Shown here: piece after piece, positions 1 through 11,239 of the stretch
How the letters are laid out: every line of letters starts with the position of its first letter
Numbering within the stretch: the first letter of the stretch is position 1
Assembly (NCBI GenBank): GCA_900660155.1
Contig: CABFPE010000048.1
Location: 141,829-181,798 of the forward strand
Direction of reading: 5' to 3'
Source: Hofstenia miamia
Taxonomy: Eukaryota > Xenacoelomorpha > Acoela > Hofsteniidae
Length of the DNA stretch: 39,970 bases
The notes under the pieces: generated by a model
The model's input: only the letters and a program-made list of their open reading frames with translations
Databases searched by the model: none
Told to the model about the DNA's origin: nothing
Translations under genes and position numbers: made by a program

Positions 1-99
1 GATAAATTTAATCATTAGTTTAGCAATTATTGCAAAATTACATACTCAGGGGTCATTTCTGACCCCATTTCAGGTCCAGGAAGGTTAATGAATTTAAAA

Positions 100-470
100 A
101 ATGAAGATCGAGATATGAAGAAATAACTACTGGAAAATTCCGTTTGTACAAATGTCGATAAAATCTAATATATATTAAAAAAAACACGGGCCACCCCAAT
201 CTTTCAATCCTTTAAAATGAAAAATGTACAAAATAAGGATGCTCCTCAATAGAATACATATATGGATGTAACGATTATTTGGCAGACGAATAAAAGAGCA
301 TTTAAATAGACATCTCATTAAGGAGATTTATTTACATTAACAGGAGCTGGAAATAGAAAATTTCACAATTATTGCAAAAACACAATGTACGAAAAAATTT
401 TGCCACATTCTTAAATTATTTTTATTAGATATAAAAACGGGCCATTTAAAATTTGGAGGCATTTAGACAA
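100..470 (+). mobile_element. Penelope-like element remnant, copy 1
   Basis: This segment aligns along most of its length with 13398-13805. The shared words include ACTGGAAAATTCC, AGACGAATAAA, GAAATTTATTTACAT-like and CAATTATTGC. Broken translation gives RRIKEHLNRHLIKEIYLH, matching [18 protein letters not shown] in the other copy. Stops and frameshifts show it is non-functional. Confidence 0.5.
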
Positions 471-1249
471 CATTTAGAGGTTCGCTCAAGAAATTGACAT
501 TTTTAGTAAAACTATTCATTTTCAGTTAAAGGAATTTGTATTAGAATGGAATCATTTTATCCTTTCTCTCTTTATTCTAAGTCATAATTCCTGCTGATGC
601 TCATTAAAAGAATATGCCTGTCTCTAACGATTACCATGAATATTAAAAATTAAGTAAAAACCACACCACTCCAAATTCAAATCTTGGGAATAAAATACCA
701 TGTATTTATTTTCATATGTAGCAAGGTTTCCATACCAACAGCGATTTTCTGTAATGTCTGCTGGTTAATACAAATATTTGATGTTCCGTCCTACAGCCAA
801 TGCCATTACTCATCAATATTGTCAATATGAGAGTGTTTGCAATTAAACCCTGATTTGGGTTTAAAGAAATTCTTTAACAAATTCATTGTTTTTTCCGAAT
901 TGCAATTAATTGAATTATTTAATTATCTGAACATCGAAATTCGTATCCCACAGCTTACTAAAGCAGTTTTTTGAAATTGAATTTAATCAAATAATTGGAA
1001 ATCTTGGATTAACAGTTGTTTTGATTGACTTTTGGTTAAAAAATAGAGATTTAAGTATCTCAGCTTATTTAAGACTTTCGAAACTTTCATAAGATATTTA
1101 TGAACAGTTGCATTAACTATTAAAAAAATACTATTGATATACTACTTAGGACATACTAATTGGACCCCAGACACAATGTTAGTGTCGCTAGGGATATGTC
1201 AGATTGCAGGTAAACTCATAGCTTAGGAATAGTTTTTTGCTGGCATAAA

Positions 1250-2010
1250 CAGGTTACAGAAGGGAAAGACAATGCAAAACAAGTTTTAGAAGACGAGTTT
1301 TATTTCCTATCCATATTCTCCTCCATTTTATGCATTTTGCAAGCATTTTTTGTCCACGTTTTATACAAGCATTTCATGTATTGCACTAAGATTCAAATAT
1401 TGCTGACTCTAGTTGGTGTATGTTGCAACGCTTTTTCTGAGCCACACTGTTCTTAAATTTTGACCATGCATCCTCCTTTGTATTCATATCTGGTGGTTGT
1501 ACAGGTCAATCATAAAAATATTTAAAATAGTTGTTAAAGAAGAAAGTTTACACAACCTTTGATCTGTGGCATGGAACATTGTCATATCCATGAGTTCAAA
1601 TGGTCGCATGGTATGGTCATCAACATTGCAAAACAAATAATAAGTTTCATGTAGTGCATCTCAAATATACAGTGGCCTTATTATGTGAATTCGTCTAACA
1701 CCTTTACTTGTTATGGCTCTATAAACCATTAATGATAGAGGATGCTTCAGTTTCTTTCAACATTTCCCTTCTAAATTCTTCACCTGCAATTCTCGCACAT
1801 ATCTGCCCATAGTTGATCTTAATCTTACAGTTATCTGTGAATATAATGAGATCTACAACTTGAGAAGGTATGTTAACATATATTTTACTAACCAAGTATG
1901 TTTTCTCCAATCATTTTGATGATTTTCTTTTTATAATGTTAACTACTCTCACTGTTGCTTCTGGGTTTACCACATCTTAGCAATTCCATAAATGATCCGG
2001 TTAATTTAAA
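1250..2010 (-). pseudogene. Tc1-type transposase pseudogene
   Basis: Reverse-strand fragments follow the Tc1 transposase order. A GKPRS word lies near 1965. VDLIIFTDNCKIKINYG near 1830 corresponds to the first catalytic aspartate region. At about 1510-1440 the frame reads TGA in place of the usual tryptophan, then PVQPPDMNTKEDAWSKFKN, corresponding to the (D)WPxQSPDLNxIEN segment around the last acidic residue. Several stops and shifts are present. The N-terminal helix-turn-helix is not visible. Confidence 0.6.
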
Positions 2011-2129
2011 ATTTTTAACACTTACTCCTGGACTTTAATAACAAATTGAGTGTGTAAATCCGCCAAAATACATACCATTATGGTCAACATTATCGAATCA
2101 ATAACATATTTTTCGAGAAAAGTTTTCGG

Positions 2130-2205
2130 CTATATATATATATATATATATATATNGTATTGAAAAATGGCATTTGAATCTAGCGCGAATTGCGCATGGC
2201 GTGTT

Positions 2206-2236
<31 letters not shown>
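2130..2236. repeat. Two (TA)n runs with one ambiguous base
   Basis: (TA)n runs at 2130-2155 and 2209-2236 flank about 50 bp of non-repeat sequence. An N at 2156 marks unresolved repeat length. Confidence 0.9.
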
Positions 2237-2241
<5 letters not shown>

Positions 2242-2510
2242 TATAGTCTATTCAAATTTAATGAAGAAAAAATATGCATTTATAGGCAAAATGCTGTTGA
2301 TAAAAAGGGATTAAATATGAAATTTAGAACTTTATGAATGATTTGAAATCTAGTGCATTTAGCAATATGCTGAATTTAAACGTTTTGAATTGTTGCATCC
2401 TTTTCCCTCAAATTTAGTATTTCTTAACATGGCTTTTTCCCACAATTCTTACTGTTTTGTACTATCTTAATAATTGTAGTCAATCTATTTTGAAATTCTT
2501 AACCAGATCC

Positions 2511-2573
2511 TAACATGATAAACCGGCTCCTGCAAATTAACCGGCTTTAACCGGACCGCATCCAGCACTAGTA
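2511..2573. repeat. CCGG-rich segment, possible transposon end
   Basis: It contains several CCGGTT/CCGGCT words and ends CCGCATCCAGCACTAG. The 6852-6902 segment has the same style (CCGGTCCGGTTAACC, ending TGCACTA), which suggests related transposon termini. Confidence 0.25.
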
Positions 2574-5500
2574 AATTTAGAAATAGCAAATTGTATAAAA
2601 CAAATCTAGAATGTAAAACATTTGAGATATTTATCGTTGTGAATTAAGAGAGATTTGCCCTTTGAATTGAAGTATATTACCTGTAATAGTTCAGCCAGAA
2701 ATATTAAAATGCTGTATCGGTACATACAATTGAAATTTCTAATTCATTTATTTAGAGAATAATATAATCGATTAGCATAATTTTTTAATCATTAAAGAAC
2801 GAATAAATAATTTTGCGTGAGATTGGTTTCAACCAAGTTGTTGTTTTTATTGTCTTTTGAACATGTTTTAACAGTGACAGTTTTCTTTTATTGAAACTTA
2901 ATTTCCATTGCCCTTTCCTCACATTTACACAACATTGTAGTTCAATTACAATGGTGCGAGAAATACTAGTGATTAAGGATAGTTGACCTCGAAAAGACCC
3001 CATTGACACTTTAATTCCTCATCTGAACAATTTAATAAAAGTATTTCTCCTTGAACCTTATATTTCATAAGTTTTAACTGAGGAATATTATTTCATCATG
3101 GAACAGTTGCTAAGTTTTGGAATTTTTATCTTTGGAACATAAAAATAGAACAATTATGACTCAACTCCAACCCTACTTGAATATTTACTCTCCAAAATCG
3201 GATTGATTGAATTCTATGCAAAGCCTTGAAATGTAATTAATTTTGTAATGCAAAGTCTTGACAGATCTTCTATAATTCAAATCCACACTATGGACATAAG
3301 GAGAAAATAAGTGATGTGTCAATTAAAATGTGGCCATTGTAGCCTACTTAATCTACCTGCAACAAACTGTTGAAACAGGACAAGTTAATACCACAGTATA
3401 AATATTCAATCTTCCTCTATTCGCTAATATCCACGGGAGTCAACATGTTATTGTTAAACATGTTTACTACGGTTCGATGCATTTCAATTTGTTGTGTACT
3501 GAGAATAGTTTATATACACATTTATTGATATTTATGCATTACCTATCAACTCATTTTAGTATTATTTTAAGAAACTGCACGTTTTGATTACTCTTTCAAA
3601 GCCTAAGCTATTTGTCTTATAATTAGCTATGGCACATTGAATTTACTATTCTTCAGGATAAGTGCTCTCAATATTTACCTGTTTTGCCCTAAACATCAAG
3701 TCATTTCTTTATTTGTCTCAAATTTCTTGATGTAACTTTTTTAATTCATTTTATTGTTCTGAGCGAATGAAATTTAATCTCACACTAATAATCGACTTTT
3801 ATTACAACTGGTGTTTCACATGTACGAGGTTTCACATCAGATTTTGTCAGGCGATTCTTGTTTACCCTTCACTAATATCTTAAGTAACTTTGACGTTATG
3901 GTTATCCTAAATTTATAATGAGGTAAAATCATTTGTGCATGCGATGATAGTAGAATGCGTGGTTGACTTTGATGTGAGGCACTTGTTCCTTTTGTGAAAT
4001 CAGGCTAGCAACATTTGAAGAAATCGTGAGTATCATCGCTCAACATATGCCCATCTGTTCTACGCTTACGTGTCTTTAATTTCGTCGAGTGGTTGTGTCG
4101 GGAATTAGCCCTATACTGCTCATTTCTATGTTTTTTGTGGATTACAGCATCTAATTCATAAGAGCAAGAATTAATCTTTTTTGTAAAGGCTATTCTCGTC
4201 TGCTTTTGATTCCATAGTATATACATATAGAGATTGTTTATTTGAAGGAATGTGCGATCAAATAGCCACTGTTGTTACTTTATGACATTACCTTTCTTTT
4301 CAGGAACTGGCTTTCCAGCTTCCTCAGACCAATTTCGCTTGATGATGCAACACATTTCCTTTGCCTGTGTAAAACTTATTATTGCAAACGACATTTCCAT
4401 CAGTCTTTCTACTTATTTAACTGGATCATTCATTCCATGAATCCTGTTTTATGAAAGCTTGCTTGCTTTTTTTTATTTAAATGTTAAAATGTATATTTAA
4501 GTCACCTGAGTTCCTGTTAGCTGTCAATTCCTTAACCAATATTTTGATGGGATCTTTGATCGATCTTTCATTCATTTACCTCTCCTCACCTTTTCATCTC
4601 ATCATCTCTAATTTATTTTCACTGTTTCTCTAAGCTTATTCTAATGCAAACTAAACATGTGCAATTCCCCAGTATGTCTGTAAGTCACGACAGGTTATTA
4701 GAAATTATAGGCAGAACTACTTAACACATTTTGTTCTGTTAATTTGACATTTGCTTCCATTGCTTATAAACCAAATATTATCGATATTATTGTTGAAAAT
4801 GGATTTTCAATTGATTTCATTGGCCAGGAATAATATTTGATGGCCTACTTGGGCCTAAAAATTGGGTCCGTGTTCTTTACTGACGTAAATTATTGGGTTG
4901 TTTTGTTTTTTATAATATTTTCATTAAATGATTTACTGCTGTATTTTAGAACTACTTGTAATTTACGGGATTTTACTCATGAAGATGTCATCTACATTCT
5001 ACGAAAATATTCTAGAATTGAGCAGCGATTTGGAAAATAGATTTTGAAGTTGTTTCGAATTACATTGTTAGGGTTTTTTGTTGAGTGTTTGTAGTTATGC
5101 TTTGACTTTGTATAGTTTATTGGAATTATATTCGAAAACTATTTACAATATTATTAGAATAAATTGGCTTCCAAACAAGTAGTTAATAGATTTACTATTT
5201 CTATAAACTAAGATGCTACACATCATTTGAAATATATTCTCGATATTTTTTCCTGATATCAATGGGAAATGTATTTAATAGTAGTTTCTCAATTGAACTT
5301 GTATGTTTGACAAACAAATGTTTCAATTCGTAAACGTTATGCAAATTTTGCCAAACATTGAATATCATCACATGCACCTTTTCATTTAAATTTGCATGAT
5401 ATTTTTTAAACAAATAGATTTACATCAACTATCCACAACTTGTCCCATCACACTTAGTTGGTATTGATACAATGATCAAAGTTCACTTAGTATTTACGGA

Positions 5501-5890
5501 ATAGTGCTTTTTGTCATCAAATATTAAAACTGAAATGAGATCGAAATGACTAACCCTGCATTGTCTGAACAAATACTATATGCTTTGTAAAGAAACCAGC
5601 ACATTAATATTAGAACAGTGACAAACAACATTTTTAAGATTAGTTTAAAAAGTTAAGATCTGTTTAATTTAATGCCCAACAAATTGTGAAGTTTTGTCTG
5701 ATACCACAATGTTACGTGAAGTATGTCGAAGTTAGCACTAACTGTTTGATTGAAAAATAGAGTATAAACAATTTGGTAATGCATTAAAAATCAATTCTTC
5801 AGTAAAACAAGGAATTTGTAATGTCAATGATTTGTATTATATTTGAATTGTAATTTTATTCTGTTAAGAATTTCACTTGATGTCCATTTG
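2574..5890. other. No firmly supported gene
   Basis: A few splice-like signals exist on the forward strand: an acceptor at 4303, a 45-bp exon candidate at 4635-4679 with a strong pyrimidine tract and GTAAGT donor, and a terminal-looking frame at 4950-5040 ending FTHEDVIYILRKY. They cannot be joined in one phase, so I do not call a gene. Confidence 0.4.
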
Positions 5891-6679
5891 CACTAGGAAT
5901 ATGCCGGTAAACTTGGCAATTGCGCAATCGGATACCTGGTAAAATTTAACTTGTTTACCGGATTACATATTCTGAGATAAAACTTGATTTAAAAATATTT
6001 TTCTATATGGAAATTGACATTCAACATAATAAGGTCTTTTGAAATATCAGGACGTAATCTATTCAATGTTTATTTATTGCCATTCGTAAGAGGTCGATAT
6101 TAATTGAAAAATGATGTTCTAAATTCATAATTAGGACAACCAAATTTTATTGTATATAAGACACCCAAGCATCTGTAAATGGAGAAATAGTTTAACCGTG
6201 TTCTCTTGTTCGCTAGAATCCCCCAGTGATTCTACAATAATTTAACAAAGATGGAATCCCAGAATCCTTAATTTCATTTATCTTCAACAAATATACTTGT
6301 GATAGCTGTAGCAAGCTATACATTAGCGAAAATTAAACGAAATTTTGGCATTCGAATTAAAGAATATTAAACCGCCACCTAGGAACCAAAATATTTAACC
6401 CCCATCACGAATTGAAGAAAACAAAATTCGAAATAGCCCTGAGAACTACCCACACTAAGATCTGTGAGGCAATTATAAGACAACACATAAAAAAGAACAT
6501 TTCATATATGAAATGCAATTTGGGAAAAAGTGAAATACAAAAAATATAATTAACTTATGTAGTATATTATAAATTATTGGTTTTTACCGCAATTTGTAAA
6601 CTGACTATAATATGGTCGAAACGTTTTTATTTGAATCAAAATGATCATTTGTATGTATGCATATATGGATGGATGTATG

Positions 6680-6680
<1 letters not shown>

Positions 6681-6708
<28 letters not shown>
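6681..6708. repeat. (AT)n microsatellite
   Basis: A simple AT dinucleotide run next to short ATGGATGG and TATGCA words. Confidence 0.9.
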
Positions 6709-6713
<5 letters not shown>

Positions 6714-6851
6714 GCATCAATTTGCTGTTAGCACATAAGAATAGACCAAATTGATTTTGATGCATAGGAATTGAATATTTTATTCTTCTTCGTTTGAATC
6801 TGAATAGAGATGCATAGATGTATGTAACTAAGCAAGTAGTAATTGTTAAGA

Positions 6852-6902
6852 GTCCGGTTAAGTTCCAGAAGCAATCCGGTCCGGTTAACCCTCTTCATGC
6901 AC
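6852..6902. repeat. CCGG-rich segment, second copy
   Basis: It shares CCGGTTAA and CCGG-ACC words and a GCACTA end with 2511-2573. No target duplication is visible. Confidence 0.25.
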
Positions 6903-7048
6903 TAATTGGAATTGAATATTAAATAATATATTTTTAGCTTTTGCTTGATGCCATTCTATTGTGCCATTATTAAATTGGTAATTATCACTGTTTACCTTAA
7001 GTCTCAAGGAGAAATGCTACAATGCTTGTAGTTAACTTATCTTTTCTT

Positions 7049-8120
7049 GGAAAAATGTATTCGGTCGCTTCAGTCCCATGAAAACTTCAGAGGAAATTCG
7101 CAAGGAATGGCTGATGGTCACATTGTGACAGCAAGAACTGTGTGAAACATCCTGAAGAAGTACTCAATTTGGACTTTCTTCTCATCCAGAAAGCCATTCT
7201 TAACCTCAAATCAAAATTACGCCAGGTGAGGTGGGCCAGTTAAATGAGAGACAATTCATCTGAACATTGGTCTGTTATATTTTCAGATGAGTTAACATTT
7301 GAGATATGCTCATCGAGAAGAGACCAACTGGGCAGAAGTTCAGATTCTTGCCTCAACTTACTCGGAGACCATGAATTATGGTGGGAAGTCTGTAATGGCA
7401 TTGTGTGCAATATGGAAGTGTGGCTTTCGCAAGATTGTTCACATCACTCGTAATCTCCTAAGCTCTTTATATGGTCTGATTCTAGAAAAGCAACTCTTGC
7501 CACTCCTTACAAGAGATCAGCAGGGTGGTGCTATATGTCATACCTCAAAAAAATGACAAATTTCCTCCACAATAATGAGGTTGCTATCCTTGCTGACTGG
7601 CCTGGTCAGTCTCCAGACCTTAACATTATCGAAAATATGTGGAAAGAGGTCAAATATCGAATTTGACAGCATACTTTTCCCACTGAAGACAAGCTGTGGA
7701 GTGCAATAAAGAAAAAATTTTATGCAATTCCCAACAGCGTTATTGAAAAACTTTTTGCTTCAATCTCTGATCACCTTGAAGCTGTTATTCGCTCAAATTG
7801 ACACCGTACAAAATATTAGAATTGAAAATTGTTGATGATAAGTGTTTGTATTACATCAATTATTCATTTATGTATCTTATTTTGAATTTACTTTTTTCGG
7901 ATTTGCTCATTTGTTAAAATTTTTTCAGGTGGCCGTGTACATTTTTCCAATAAAAGTTTTCTAAATTTGATTAAAATTTTATAGCCAAATGTTATTCTAC
8001 ACATTTTATGGTATTAGACATACAAATTTTCCTTTCTTAATCAAAGTACACTTAGTTATAACTTTAGGCACAGTCTATACAAAATAGCAAGGTGGTCGAA
8101 TACATATTTCCAGTACTGTA
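7049..8120 (+). mobile_element. Deleted Tc1-type element with inverted and direct repeat ends
   Basis: The left word GGAAAAATGTATTCGGTCGC (7049-7068) is an inverted match to two right-hand words, AGGTGGCCGTGTACATTTTT (starting 7927) and AGGTGGTCGAATACATATTT (starting 8090). The outer copy continues into CCAGTACTGTA, ending at a TA. The two right copies lie 163 bp apart, as in the IR/DR organisation of some Tc1 elements. Between the ends is a broken transposase (see 7075-7800). The left outer repeat and the N-terminal domain appear deleted. Confidence 0.6.
7075..7800 (+). pseudogene. Tc1-type transposase pseudogene inside the 7-8 kb element
   Basis: Forward frames give EHWSVIFSDELTFEI (first catalytic aspartate) near 7265, then YSETMNYGGKSVMALCAIW near 7365, then ADWPGQSPDLNIIENMWKEV from about 7592 (second aspartate and final acidic residue). 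The blocks fall in different frames and stops interrupt them. It is related to, but clearly different from, the transposases at 1.3-2.0 kb and 37.9-38.9 kb. Confidence 0.7.
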
Positions 8121-10417
8121 TATTTCGCTCAACTTGAACATTGACAATTTCCAAGAAATTCCTTCTATAGTATAAGCACAATTTGTAATAATCACAATAT
8201 AACATTAAAGTTTATAACTAATTTATAAAATGTCGCTGTGTCATATTGATCAAAATTACGAAGAACTTCATTAATCAATCAAAACATATAGTTGATAAAA
8301 ATTATAAACTATAAGACTACTACAAGCTAAAGATAATAAAATTAAACAAAGTGCTTACTTATACAATTAAATCTTGAGCATTGCATATCGAGGTAAACAA
8401 TCAATTAAATTACAAAATGATCTGAAAAGAATTACTCTATCATGTTTAAGGATAGCATTTATACTTAAAGCCAATAAACTAAGACATCTAGTAGGACTAA
8501 AGACCGAAACCAAGGTTGAAACCCTTACCAAAGTACTATATGAAATACATTGGAAAGGCACTTGAGCCTCTCATAGCAAATAGCAGAGCAAGCATGATGG
8601 TAATCGCTATAATCAATTAAAATGCAACAACGAATTATTCGCCTTACATTGATACACAATTATGGAAAAATTTATTACTGAGCAGTTAGTCTTTTTTGGT
8701 GCCTAATTATTTGCATCGCAACCATTCTTGCGGTAAGCAATTCCGCTTTATCAAAACTTTTAATCAGCGCAGCCGCATTTATAACATCTACCATGATAAG
8801 TTTTAAGCAAAATTGCTTTCAAAAACAGTTTTTTTGCTCTGCTGAGAGATTTTTATTTTTCAATTAGTTATTTTTTAAAACTTCATATTTTTTTCATTGA
8901 AATATATATAAATATATATATATATATATAAATACATATAACTCTATATGAAGTTAGTTGAATACTTCAATATTATTGTTATTATGATCTTTAGTAATTT
9001 TATAAAAGCAGATTAAAAGATATTTTTCTCCCAATTTGCGCATCATCACAATACAAAAAGTTCGATCAAAATATATGTTATTTTTTAAAAGATATTATAA
9101 AATTAAACGTCAATTATGGATAATTTATGCTTGTAGATGTAATTATCGTTGGGGTGAGGAATTGCTTGCGTTGATCTTATGTATATGCAAAAGTTGACCG
9201 AAATATATCTTTTAATCTAAGGAGTTTATTAAATTTCTATAAATAGCGGTAATTTTTTACCAAATTATTAATTACAGTATGCTTTTACAAGGGCATTAAG
9301 TTTTTAGCATCATAATATCAAAAGCATAACTGCAATAATTTGTGATAAGGAAAAGTTTTTAGTACAAAATTTTTTTAATAATGTATGACTAAGCCGATAA
9401 GGTCAATGAAGTACAAAAACATTACAAAATGAAATTTTGTAGATTTGTGACATGACGTATTAATTTTAATTAGTTGAATAGTAGTGGTTGTAAAATTTCA
9501 AAACCCCTGCATTAGAATTATAGAAATAACTTTTGAAATTTTTCTTAAATCTCCTTAATGTCTTCAGTTGTTTTATTTCTCTAGGTAAGTCATTCGAACG
9601 TTTTATGGGTTTCAAGTCCGAAACCGAAAGCAGATAAAAAACCGAGTTTTTTGGTTTTCAACAGAAATTGTTGCCTATATTTTTTTTTCAAAAAAACTAT
9701 ATTAAATCCAACATTTTCAAACAAATTCAAAATATGGAATTCCAGTATTTTCCAGAATTGTTCTGGCACAACTCCATTTGAATTGTACCGGGACTAGCAT
9801 AACAAATCAAATTTTTCAATTGATACAATTAGTTTGTTGTTATTAATTGAAAAAGCTATAAATATAAATTAGGAAAAAATTTTGTTGTTAGTGGTGGAAC
9901 ATATTTTCCACTCTTTTTAAGATAAAATGATATTTTCCGAATTTTTTTTGCTTTTAAATAACATTTTTTGCATAAATATATTGGCTTAATTCTATTTACT
10001 TTATTCAATTAAAGAAGATTTAGCTCATTTACTGATCTTATAATAGTAGTAATCATACATCAAATCACACTCAAAACGGATTGCAGTTATTGTTAAATAG
10101 CAGTACATCGCGTGACTGATCCTTTACAATAAATCAGTTATGTCAGTCGGTGTATAATATTTGCTTTGGGTCAACCAGATTTCCTGGCCTAAAGGTGCTG
10201 ATTCCTTTCTGTAGATCCCTTTAATACATCACATCTTCACAAATAAGCAGACATTAGGTCTGTTAGATGAGTATTTCATTCATACAACAGATCTTAGGGT
10301 CTATGTCTACTTTGATTATCAGTTGTTATACGCATGCCATCAATCAGATATATTTTTACTTTATTTTGTCAATAATAAGATTTACAATCAATTGCCCAAT
10401 TTTTGGAACACCTTATA
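8121..10417. other. No recognised feature
   Basis: Very AT-rich DNA with short TA runs near 8904-8930. An 8374-8565 forward frame is of chance length and has no motif. Confidence 0.5.
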
Positions 10418-10423
10418 TTTATT
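10418..10423 (-). terminator. Candidate polyadenylation signal of the nuclear receptor
   Basis: AATAAA on the reverse strand about 140 bp beyond the stop codon. A second copy lies at 10365-10360. In DNA this AT-rich such hexamers are common, so the choice is uncertain. Confidence 0.35.
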
Positions 10424-10561
10424 GGACTAATTATTTACATGAATCATTAAAATTTAAAATTCATAGCAGCACATAAAGTTATTGTATTGATTTTAAAGTA
10501 TACAGTACATTACAAGCATTTAGGTTTAGCATTTTTTACATAATTATTTTAGTAAAACGCA

Positions 10562-10883
10562 TCATTCAAATAGTAGTTCATTGCTGTTAAGTGGTTGATG
10601 CCATGACGTGCAATCTGCTACAAGAGGAATCTGATACTGCTCACTTAAAATTGACTCACTAGTGAAAAGATTTTGACTTGTATAGGGATAATAAACATAT
10701 CCATGCCAAAAATTCTGAATACAGTTGTTTTGCCCTGGTTGGTTTTCGTAATGAGTTTGAGATGATGATAGTAGTTTTGTCCTTTCAACGGTTTCATTAT
10801 GGGTATAGCCACAATCATGATTATAAAATCGTTCTGCTGGGATTTCTGAATTATTCACATTTTCGTTGAAAGATTGGTAAACT
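10562..10883 (-). CDS. Nuclear receptor exon 5: C-terminal end
   Basis: The acceptor ATTGTTTAG|AGT completes a glycine codon split with exon 4. It is followed by 106 codons and TGA at 10564-10562. The product is polar (N, Q, S, T, Y) with an aromatic stretch, [13 protein letters not shown], and ends SNELLFE. That end faintly recalls a short acidic-hydrophobic activation motif, which is inference only. The open frame extends only 8 bp above the acceptor. Confidence 0.82.
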
Positions 10884-11188
10884 CTAAACAATATGTGAAG
10901 ATATTTTCAACAGTCATTATCTATTTAGAAAAAAAATCTTAATGTTCAAGAAAAATGGGTAGATTGCTTACCCGATTTGATTCTCCAGTATCGGTACATG
11001 AGTGTTATCATTGGAACAAGTAAATGATTTATACTTCATAATTTCCTCTTCCTGGAAATATGTGGAATCCAAAGCGGTAGCATTACATGAAGAGTAGTAA
11101 TTCAATTGCCAGGTGGGATTCTCATAGTTAGCATTCCATGATTTTTGGAGCTAAAATTTAAATTCATAAAATATTATTTCTTAGAATT

Positions 11189-11239
<51 letters not shown>

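Noticed and set aside
4005..4226. Reverse-strand 73-codon frame rich in K, R and H
   Set aside because: Its length is expected by chance and there is no motif or convincing splice edge.
4304..5040. Forward-strand exon set (4304-4368, 4635-4679, 4950-5040)
   Set aside because: Individual splice signals are good, but the phase needed by the last frame (THEDVIYILRKY) does not follow from the 45-bp exon and no linking exon was found.
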